Shown here: positions 1 through 5,088 of the stretch, piece by piece | Layout: each line of letters opens with the position of its first letter | Position numbering within the stretch: the first letter of the stretch is position 1 | Source: Cyanobacteria bacterium UBA1221 | Lineage (GTDB): Bacteria; Cyanobacteriota; Vampirovibrionia; Gastranaerophilales; Gastranaerophilaceae | DNA length: 5,865 nucleotides | Assembly (NCBI GenBank): GCA_002309425.1 | Contig: DBXD01000078.1 | Location: 36,077-41,941 of the forward strand | Direction of reading: 5' to 3' | The notes under the pieces: generated by a model | Told to the model about the DNA's origin: nothing | The model's input: only the letters and a program-made list of their open reading frames with translations | Databases searched by the model: none | Translations under genes and position numbers: made by a program

Positions 1-2
1 GA

Positions 3-848
3 ATGAAAACTTTGTTGTTTGATATGTTTCCAGAAAAAATTGAGGAAGTTGAATCAAACGACAGGAAAAAACGCTGGCGATTTGTAAAGGGTACAATGAA
101 TTCGCTTATAACTTTTAATGCGGATGATTTTGCTAATCTTGAATATTTAAAAGGTTTGTCGCATGACGATACACGCAGGCAAGAACTTGATGAACTTATC
201 TCAAAAATAAAGGCTTTAACCCCGCAAAAAAATGCCCGGGGATTAGAAACGGATATTGAAGCGATATTGGAATCGGAAGGCTTTGCGGTAAGGCAGTATC
301 CGAGAATTAAGACCGATAGCAAAACTATGGAATTACTGCGTAATGCTCTGCTGTCGTTCAAAAAAATTCGGTTTTCATATAAAAAAGGCGAGATTATAAA
401 GACCGTAACTTTAAATCCGTATGGGATAATAATTTCAGAGAAATACTATCTCTTAGGCTATAACGGCTGTGTGAATGATTTACGATTGTATAAGGTTGAT
501 AAAATTTCGGATTTAACAATACTTGATGAATATTTTGAAAAAGATGAAAGTTTTTCCTTGGCTGAATATTGCAATAATTCGTTCGGGATTTATCAGGAAC
601 CTCCGTTAGCAATTACTCTTGAATTTGATAAATCCGTAGCGGAAGATGTTTTGAACTATCATTTTCACCCGACACAAAAGATGAAAGAACTTGAAAACGG
701 AAATGTTCAGGTAAAATTTACATCAGGCGGAACTTATGCAATATGCTGGGAGTTGTTTAAGTGGGGAACAAGCGTAAAAATTAAGAAACCCGAATCTTTT
801 AAACAGTATTATAAGAAATATTTGTCTGATGTTTTGAATAATTTGTAA
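3..848 (+). CDS. WYL-domain transcriptional regulator, 5'-partial
   Basis: The visible 281 residues match the sensor part of a WYL-family regulator. These proteins join an N-terminal winged helix-turn-helix to a ligand-sensing WYL domain and a C-terminal WCX domain. Residues about 20-30 (DRKKRWRFVKG) resemble the linker that follows the helix-turn-helix in this family. Residues about 105-175 form the WYL domain, with NPYG at 138-141, the signature tract as YYL at 148-150 (Tyr replaces Trp) and the arginine-containing strand LRLYKVDKI at about 160-168. Residues about 200-281 fit the WCX dimerisation/regulatory domain. No DNA-binding domain is visible. The family is usually about 310-340 residues, so the first ATG in the window (position 3) is probably internal and the gene begins upstream. 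No SD site can be judged. The role (repressor or activator) and ligand are unknown. It ends in TAA and is separated from the next gene by a promoter-like gap, so it need not control its neighbours. Confidence 0.85.
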   Translation: MKTLLFDMFPEKIEEVESNDRKKRWRFVKGTMNSLITFNADDFANLEYLKGLSHDDTRRQELDELISKIKALTPQKNARGLETDIEAILESEGFAVRQYPRIKTDSKTMELLRNALLSFKKIRFSYKKGEIIKTVTLNPYGIIISEKYYLLGYNGCVNDLRLYKVDKISDLTILDEYFEKDESFSLAEYCNNSFGIYQEPPLAITLEFDKSVAEDVLNYHFHPTQKMKELENGNVQVKFTSGGTYAICWELFKWGTSVKIKKPESFKQYYKKYLSDVLNNL

Positions 849-933
849 AATTTTTTATTCAGAAATTAATAATTATAAATTTTATTTGTTTTTGTATATA
901 ATTACCATATGAGTAAAATTAAAAGGATATTAT
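849..933 (+). promoter_or_regulatory. AT-rich intergenic region with a candidate promoter for the membrane protein
   Basis: These 85 bases are almost wholly A and T. A perfect -10 hexamer TATAAT lies at 897-902, and an SD site AAAGGA at 922-927 stands 6 nt before the ATG at 934. No convincing -35 box is found at 16-18 bp: the best T-rich tract (TTGTTT, 886-891) is too close. No GC-rich hairpin with a T-run follows the WYL gene, so a factor-independent terminator is not supported. The -10 call rests on sequence match alone in AT-rich DNA, where chance matches are common. Confidence 0.45.
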
Positions 934-1872
934 ATGCAAGATAATGTATTAATGCCGGGTGATGCCGCAGGAAATTATGACAAAAAATGGACAAAAACAT
1001 TTGATTTAAAATTTTTGATTTTATGGCTGGTTTTGTTTGCTATTTTACTGAGCTGGACATTAATCTTTGATCCGGATCTTTTTGATGCCAAAGAATTTTT
1101 CCTTAAATCTGTCGTGAAACTGTTTGTTATGATGATACTTGCACTCGGCGGGGGCGTATTATGCCGCCATTATTGTAATATTGATGAAAAAGGTTACATT
1201 ACGTCTTCTAAAAATAATTGGTTTAAAGTAAACTATACAAGAAAAATCCAGCATTTTGCAGCATATCTTGTGCCGTTATTGAGTCCGCCGACAGAGCCTT
1301 TTGGTATTCTTCCTCATTTATGGGAGTCTTTGTTTGTCCTTTTTATGTTTTTGGTTCTGATAAAGCCGATAAGAGAGTTTTCAGACTTTTTTATGCTGCA
1401 GTTTAATTCGTTGGACAGAGTCGAGGACAGGCCCAATACATTAAAATGGATTGTATTGGGTAATATGTTGCCCGGACTTTTGATTATAACGGTATTTAAA
1501 CAGTTATTTGAAACATATTTAAATTTGCCTATGCTCGCAACGATTGTCGTACTTACAGTTGCAATAGGTGACGGCCTTGCCGAACCTGTCGGAACTTATT
1601 TTGGGAAGAAAAAATATGTCGTTCCTTCCTGGAACCTGAAAAACAGGTATGTAAGGTCATATGCGGGAAGCGCATGCGTTTATATTGCAGCATTAGTGTT
1701 TCTGGTTTTATTTAGAGAACAATTCGCAAATCCTCAGGAATTTTGGTCGGCTATGATACTATTCCCGCCTGTCATGACTCTGTCTGAAGCTTTTGCCCCG
1801 CATTCAATGGATACCCCGATTATGATGATGGTAGGGTTCTCATTGCTGTTTGGGATTTGTGCCATTCTTTAA
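934..1872 (+). CDS. Membrane CTP-dependent lipid kinase-like protein (dolichol/phytol kinase superfamily)
   Basis: A 312-residue polytopic inner-membrane protein. Hydrophobic segments lie at about residues 27-45, 60-77, 105-117, 130-143, 172-188, 199-212, 244-260, 272-283 and 295-312. Three regions match the SEC59/phytol kinase/CTP-dependent diacylglycerol kinase superfamily, which phosphorylates isoprenoid alcohols or lipids with CTP. These are an RKIQH tract at 103-107 (family RKxxH), GDGLAEPVGTYFGKKK at 212-227 (family GDxxAxxxGxxxGK) and a late SEAFAPHSMDTP tract at 284-295 (family E...G.DN...P). The usual basic KT/S-EGS tract is replaced by a degenerate RYVRSYAGS at 238-246. The first ~25 residues are cytosolic-looking and polar. 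The start is supported by the SD site AAAGGA 6 nt upstream. It appears monocistronic, with its own candidate promoter, and converges with the thioesterase gene 23 nt downstream. The substrate is unknown. A phosphatidate cytidylyltransferase-like label is an alternative, because the two groups share the Asp-containing motif. Confidence 0.65.
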   Translation: MQDNVLMPGDAAGNYDKKWTKTFDLKFLILWLVLFAILLSWTLIFDPDLFDAKEFFLKSVVKLFVMMILALGGGVLCRHYCNIDEKGYITSSKNNWFKVNYTRKIQHFAAYLVPLLSPPTEPFGILPHLWESLFVLFMFLVLIKPIREFSDFFMLQFNSLDRVEDRPNTLKWIVLGNMLPGLLIITVFKQLFETYLNLPMLATIVVLTVAIGDGLAEPVGTYFGKKKYVVPSWNLKNRYVRSYAGSACVYIAALVFLVLFREQFANPQEFWSAMILFPPVMTLSEAFAPHSMDTPIMMMVGFSLLFGICAIL

Positions 1873-1895
1873 TCGGCAGAGTAAAAACAGTATCT

Positions 1896-2687
1896 TTAAG
1901 AGTTTTCATTTTTTACATCTAAGTTGTACTCTGTAATAGTTTCATTATCTTCTTTCTGAACCCATGATGTTGAAATATCACATACGGAAACACCGTCTTT
2001 TTCAATTATATGTGTGTATGTATCAGGAATATCCGTTTTGTTTGTTGTGCAGGTCAAAATATCATCCAAAAAAGTTTCCCGATTAAAACGTATATGCAGA
2101 CTCTTCAGAACTCTTGTCCTTCTGAATTCATCGGGAGCTGTCATTTCTGCCAGGTTTATATAACTTTTATTATTAACGTGTTTGTTGAAATCTATGTCGG
2201 ATAAATTGTTTTTATGTTCTATTTTTGTATAAACCTCGGTTGCCAAGGGTAGTGTGAATTTGTTGTGTTCTCCAAGTGTCAGTTCATTACAAATATTAAA
2301 CCTTTCAACTACTTTATCCGTTTTTGACGGTCTTTTGGTTTCTCTGTCAATAATGAACCAGAGAGCGTTACCTTTTGCAAAAGGTTTCCCCTTATATTTA
2401 AGTTCATAATCAGTATAAACTTTCAATTTAGTAACTTCGGAAATCCATATATTTACCTCGATTTCTTCGGACCAGAACGGTAAATCGTCAATAAAATCAA
2501 TGTTAAACTCAGTTACTATCCAATACTGGTTTGTGGCAAACAGGTCATATGCCGCCATTTTTTTTGTTGCCGTATATCTTGCGAAAGCATCCTGAAGATA
2601 CATAATTGCGGCAATGGGTCTTAGTCTGTACCTGTTCAAATCCATGTTATCGAGGATTACATTGTATTGCTTAGTATATTTATTCAT
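1896..2687 (-). CDS. Acyl-ACP thioesterase (FatA/FatB-like, double hotdog)
   Basis: A 263-residue cytosolic enzyme expected to hydrolyse acyl-acyl carrier protein, releasing free fatty acid and ending fatty acid synthesis. Two hotdog domains are visible, at residues about 1-125 and 150-250. The first shows the YLQDAFARYT helix (30-39), then YWIVTEFNIDF and the strand ending in GNALWFIIDRETKRP (106-120). The second carries the catalytic tract SDIDFNKHVNNKSYI (163-177), with D166, N168 and H170 in the Asp-Asn-His arrangement of plant and bacterial acyl-ACP thioesterases; E181 may be the fourth catalytic residue. Length is normal for the bacterial family, which lacks the plant transit peptide. 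The gene starts 4 nt after the flavoprotein stop, with a weak GGA lying inside the end of that gene, so it is probably co-transcribed and translationally coupled. Chain-length preference cannot be read. Coupling to a flavin reductase is not an obvious pathway link. Confidence 0.9.
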   Translation of the reverse strand: MNKYTKQYNVILDNMDLNRYRLRPIAAIMYLQDAFARYTATKKMAAYDLFATNQYWIVTEFNIDFIDDLPFWSEEIEVNIWISEVTKLKVYTDYELKYKGKPFAKGNALWFIIDRETKRPSKTDKVVERFNICNELTLGEHNKFTLPLATEVYTKIEHKNNLSDIDFNKHVNNKSYINLAEMTAPDEFRRTRVLKSLHIRFNRETFLDDILTCTTNKTDIPDTYTHIIEKDGVSVCDISTSWVQKEDNETITEYNLDVKNENS

Positions 2688-2691
2688 TTAT

Positions 2692-3363
2692 TTATATTTC
2701 CATTTGTGTAAGTCTTTTACCTAAATCAAAAGATTTTTCCAAATCTTTCGGGAATTGAGTGAGGTGAACTTCCTTTTTGTGATTTTCATCAAACAAATCG
2801 CAATTATATTTCGAAAAATCTGCAAATTGTTGCGTGTCGTAAGAATACAAACTTTCGGCATAACCCATAATATGGTTCAGTGATTTTACATTTTCTTCAA
2901 GAATGGTAGGATAATTTATTTTGCTTGCAAGTTCTTCAGGACAATTCATTGTGAAAATAACTCCCGTAGGAATCGTTTTGTCCAATCGCCTCTTACAGCC
3001 GCCGTTTTCTTTATCTACCATATATGTATGATTGGCAAACAATAACCTTTCGACAAAACATCTGAAAACGCCTGTCGGGTATGAAAAATATACGGGACTA
3101 CCGATTATTATTGCATCAGCATTTATGCATTTCTCAAGTATTGGACTGAGGTCATCTTTGACCGCACATACACCTTCTGTCGTGCTGCCTTTTCTCTGAC
3201 ACGCAAAACAACTTCTGCAGCCTGAAAAGTTGTAATCATACAGATTAAAATATTCCGTATTTGCGCCTGCAGATTCAGCACCCTTCTGTGCTTCCTTTAA
3301 TAATTGTGCCGTATTAAAGTTTTTCCTCGGACTTGTATTTAATATGATGACATTTTTAGCCAT
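2692..3363 (-). CDS. Flavodoxin-fold NAD(P)H-dependent reductase, iron-sulfur flavoprotein type
   Basis: A 223-residue cytosolic flavoprotein of the NADPH-dependent FMN reductase/iron-sulfur flavoprotein family. An N-terminal beta strand leads into the FMN phosphate-binding loop NTSPRKNFNTAQLL (9-22). The second FMN-contacting loop is GSPVYFSYPTG (88-98). Between them is a Cys cluster C49-x2-C52-x2-C55-x10-C66, in the place where iron-sulfur flavoproteins bind a 4Fe-4S cluster; the last spacing is longer than the compact spacing of the archetype, so cluster binding is an inference. Family members pass electrons from ferredoxin or NAD(P)H to quinones, oxygen species or other small acceptors. 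The start has a strong SD (GAGAGGAG directly upstream, ending 3 nt before ATG). It is the first gene of a minus-strand pair with the thioesterase and shares a divergent control region with the SnoaL operon, which suggests common regulation. Confidence 0.85.
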   Translation of the reverse strand: MAKNVIILNTSPRKNFNTAQLLKEAQKGAESAGANTEYFNLYDYNFSGCRSCFACQRKGSTTEGVCAVKDDLSPILEKCINADAIIIGSPVYFSYPTGVFRCFVERLLFANHTYMVDKENGGCKRRLDKTIPTGVIFTMNCPEELASKINYPTILEENVKSLNHIMGYAESLYSYDTQQFADFSKYNCDLFDENHKKEVHLTQFPKDLEKSFDLGKRLTQMEI

Positions 3364-3448
3364 AAGCTCCTCTCCAATCCATGTTTATATGATAACACAA
3401 ATATGCAAGAATTGTTTGTAGTATTATCTGTATATAAGGAGTGGTTAT
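3364..3448. promoter_or_regulatory. Divergent promoter/operator region
   Basis: These 85 bases separate the start codons of two divergent genes and must hold both transcription starts if each unit has its own promoter. For the minus strand, an extended -10 of the form TGTTATCAT lies at 3389-3397. For the plus strand, TATTAT lies at 3422-3427; the -35 boxes are weak on both sides. An imperfect inverted repeat spans 3391-3428. GATAA (3391-3395) mirrors TTATC (3424-3428), and ACAAA (3397-3401) mirrors TTTGT (3415-3419), with CAA/TTG (3406-3408/3412-3414) near the centre. The SD sites sit at the outer edges: AAGGAG at 3436-3441 for the plus gene, and the minus-strand GGAGAGGAG just before 3363. 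Confidence 0.45.
3391..3428. repeat. Imperfect inverted repeat, possible operator
   Basis: The outer arms GATAA/TTATC and inner arms ACAAA/TTTGT face each other around a centre near 3408-3410. The outer and inner arms are offset by one to two bases, so this is not a perfect palindrome. Both candidate -10 boxes overlap the arms. It could therefore be a regulator site that blocks both promoters, or simply the symmetry expected of two back-to-back -10 boxes in AT-rich DNA. Confidence 0.3.
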
Positions 3449-3868
3449 ATGAATTTAAAAGAACGCAACAAATCGCTTATGAAAAAGTTTGAGGTGATGA
3501 TAAATACGGCAGATGAAAATCTTGCGGAAGAATTGGTTGATAGTAAGGCGCCTTTTTATACTCCCGCAAGTACTGACCCTTTATATGGCGGTAAAGGGTA
3601 TTTATCGGTAGTACATTGGATGAGAAAGGGGTTTTCTGATGTCCAGTGGCATATAACCGATATGGCGGCAGATGAAGAAAAAGTTGCCGTAAAGTGGAAT
3701 TTAACGGGAACTCACAACGGCGAATTTATGGGTATTAAACCGACAGGCAAAAAGATTTCTGTTTGCGTCATGAATTTTTATTATTTTAATAAAGATGGTA
3801 AAATAACAAATGATGTAGCCGCAGAAGGTATGATTGGAATTATGAGGCAAATTGGTATGAATATGTAA
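3449..3868 (+). CDS. SnoaL-like ester cyclase / NTF2-fold protein
   Basis: A 139-residue single-domain cytosolic protein of the SnoaL-like polyketide cyclase group (NTF2-like alpha+beta barrel). The fold signature runs through the middle: YGGKGYLSVVHWMRKGF (46-62), then DVQWHITDMAADEEKVAVKW (64-83), GTHNGEFMGIKPTGK (87-101) and the C-terminal DGKI strand (116-119) with AAEGMIGIMRQIG (124-136). In close family members the position before the GMI tract is usually Asp within a W...D pattern; here it is E126 and the Trp is D122, so the active site may be altered. Some members cyclise polyketides, but most bacterial ones are uncharacterised accessory enzymes. The start is supported by AAGGAG 7 nt upstream of ATG. 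It is the first gene of the plus-strand operon, divergent from the flavoprotein, with the cupin gene 26 nt downstream. Confidence 0.82.
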   Translation: MNLKERNKSLMKKFEVMINTADENLAEELVDSKAPFYTPASTDPLYGGKGYLSVVHWMRKGFSDVQWHITDMAADEEKVAVKWNLTGTHNGEFMGIKPTGKKISVCVMNFYYFNKDGKITNDVAAEGMIGIMRQIGMNM

Positions 3869-3894
3869 TTGAGATGTAGAGGTAAATACAATTT

Positions 3895-4494
3895 ATGAAG
3901 AAACTATTAATATTAATTTTTACGTTCACGTTTTTAGTGCAGGTATCTTGTTTAGCATTAGGAAATAAAAATAAAGAGGGAAAAAACATGATTCAAAATC
4001 AAAAAGCGGTACAAACAGCAGGTCATGATAAATTAGGGAAAAAAGGTGTGTTGAAAGATAATTTTTCCGCGGTAACGGAAAAAGAGTCTTACGCAAAAAC
4101 TGTTATGTTTCCGATTGGGGAGCCGAATAATGCTTATGCAAAATATTTTATCGGACAGAGTTATCTCGCACCGGTTTCAACAAGCCAGGTTAAAATATAC
4201 AATGTGACTTTTGAACCGGGATGCAGAAATAACTGGCATATTCATAAGGCAAAATCAGGCGGCGGTCAGATGTTAATTGCAGTTGGCGGTCGAGGATATT
4301 ATCAGGAATGGGGCAAAAAACCGATTGAAATGAAACCCGGGGACGTAATAAATATTCCCGCTAACGTAAAACACTGGCACGGGGCTGCACCTGATTCATG
4401 GTTTTCTCATTTGGCGGTGGAAATTGATGGGATAGAAACTTCAAATGAATGGTTGGAACCCGTTACAGACGAAGAATATTTTAAATTAAAATAG
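3895..4494 (+). CDS. Exported cupin-domain protein (HxH...Q...H metal site)
   Basis: A 199-residue protein with an N-terminal hydrophobic segment (MKK then residues 4-22), typical of a signal peptide. A poor lipobox-like VSC (17-19) and a possible signal peptidase I site near SCLA (18-21) are both present. A single cupin barrel follows at about 95-180. Motif 1 is PGCRNNWHIH (108-117) with H115 and H117, then Q125 where many cupins have Glu. Motif 2 is PGDVINIPANVKHWHG (148-163) with H160 as the fourth likely ligand. The HxH...Q...H set matches Mn-binding cupins such as the bacterial cupin hydroxynitrile lyases, but that does not fix the reaction. Residues 39-48 (VQTAGHDKLG) resemble the start of carboxymuconolactone decarboxylase domains, which are fused to this cupin in some bacteria. 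The SD for this start, AGAGG at 3878-3882, is 12 nt away, rather far. A second ATG at 3988 (Met32) has a better SD and would give a cytosolic protein. Confidence 0.85.
   Translation: MKKLLILIFTFTFLVQVSCLALGNKNKEGKNMIQNQKAVQTAGHDKLGKKGVLKDNFSAVTEKESYAKTVMFPIGEPNNAYAKYFIGQSYLAPVSTSQVKIYNVTFEPGCRNNWHIHKAKSGGGQMLIAVGGRGYYQEWGKKPIEMKPGDVINIPANVKHWHGAAPDSWFSHLAVEIDGIETSNEWLEPVTDEEYFKLK
3975..3990 (+). promoter_or_regulatory. Internal ribosome binding site and alternative start codon of the cupin gene
   Basis: AGAGGG at 3975-3980 is followed by 7 nt and an in-frame ATG at 3988-3990 (Met32 of the long form). This SD and spacing are better than those of the upstream ATG at 3895. Translation from here would omit the signal peptide. 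The N-terminal hydrophobic segment encoded upstream has the charge and hydrophobicity of a real signal peptide, so the long form is kept as the main annotation. Both forms may be made. Confidence 0.5.
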
Positions 4495-4503
4495 GAAAAA
4501 TAA

Positions 4504-5088
4504 ATGGAATTAACAACGCAAAATTTCAGAGAATTAATGGGAAAAGGTACTTATGTAGAAGCAGGAAGTGAAATTTTTGAAGCCTTTCATAAGTTTAGTC
4601 AGGAAGCATTAAAAATTACATCTGAAATAAACTGTAAATATAACTCGCCTGAAAAGATAAGAGAATTGTTTTCAAAACTTACAGAAAGTGATATTGACAA
4701 ATCATTTGGATTGTTTCCGCCTTTTTATACTGATTGCGGCAAGAATATCAAGATAGGCAAAAATGTTTTTATAAATTCTTGCTGTCGTTTTCAGGATCAA
4801 GGCGGTATAGAGATTGGTGACGGTTCTTTGATTGGACATAATACGACAATTGCAACTCTAAATCACGACTTTAATCCTGCAAAAAGGCAGAACTTAATGC
4901 CTAATGCGGTTAAAATAGGTAAAAATGTTTGGATAGGTTCAGACTGTACAATTTTACCGGGAGTTGAAATCGGTGACGGGGCAATAGTAGGCGCAGGGAG
5001 TGTCGTAACAAAAAGCGTTCCCGAAAATACTATAGTTGCAGGTAATCCTGCTAAAGTAATAAGAAAGATTGAGGTGAATAATGATTAA
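4504..5088 (+). CDS. Hexapeptide-repeat O-acetyltransferase (maltose/galactoside acetyltransferase type)
   Basis: A 194-residue left-handed parallel beta-helix acetyltransferase of the LacA/Maa (LbH_MAT-like) group. These transfer acetyl from acetyl-CoA to a hydroxyl of a sugar or similar acceptor in the cytosol. Residues 1-75 are the helical N-terminal region, longer and less conserved than in typical maltose acetyltransferases. FPPFYTDCGKNIKIGKNVFI (71-90) enters the helix. Hexapeptide repeats continue through IEIGDGSLIGHNTTI (102-116) and VKIGKNVWIGSDCTILPGVE (136-155) to IVGAGSVVTKSVP (161-173). The catalytic His is H121 in the NHDFNPAKR loop (120-128), and the family end motif IVAGNPAKVIRKI (177-189) is intact. 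An SD AGGA at 4493-4496 overlaps the stop of the cupin gene and stands 7 nt before ATG, which indicates co-translation. The acceptor is unknown; the operon gives no clear sugar context. The end overlaps the next gene by 8 nt. Confidence 0.9.
   Translation: MELTTQNFRELMGKGTYVEAGSEIFEAFHKFSQEALKITSEINCKYNSPEKIRELFSKLTESDIDKSFGLFPPFYTDCGKNIKIGKNVFINSCCRFQDQGGIEIGDGSLIGHNTTIATLNHDFNPAKRQNLMPNAVKIGKNVWIGSDCTILPGVEIGDGAIVGAGSVVTKSVPENTIVAGNPAKVIRKIEVNND
5071..5083 (+). promoter_or_regulatory. Ribosome binding site and start of the hydrolase gene, inside the acetyltransferase end
   Basis: GAGGTG at 5071-5076 lies 4 nt before the ATG at 5081. That ATG is in another frame and overlaps the last 8 bases of the acetyltransferase gene, whose TAA is at 5086-5088. 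The overlap indicates translational coupling and fixes the start of the downstream gene. Confidence 0.75.

Noticed and set aside
394..612. Open frame of 72 codons on the minus strand inside the WYL gene
   Set aside because: It lies wholly inside a well-supported gene, has no SD site and encodes no recognisable domain.
849..896. Terminator or riboswitch after the WYL gene
   Set aside because: The stretch is almost pure A and T, with no GC-containing stem and no recognisable riboswitch core.
909..944. ATG at 909 as a tiny leader peptide before the membrane protein
   Set aside because: It encodes only about 11 residues, has no SD site, and no attenuator-like hairpins follow.
1881..1916. GTAAAAA (1881-1887) and TTTTTAC (1910-1916) as a bidirectional terminator between the convergent genes
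   Set aside because: The stem would be seven mostly A-T pairs around a 22-base loop, too weak to call a terminator, and it reaches into the end of the thioesterase gene.
2010..2204. Open frame of 64 codons on the plus strand, rich in Cys, inside the thioesterase gene
   Set aside because: It is antisense to the conserved catalytic region of the thioesterase, and its Cys-rich composition follows from that; no SD or family match.
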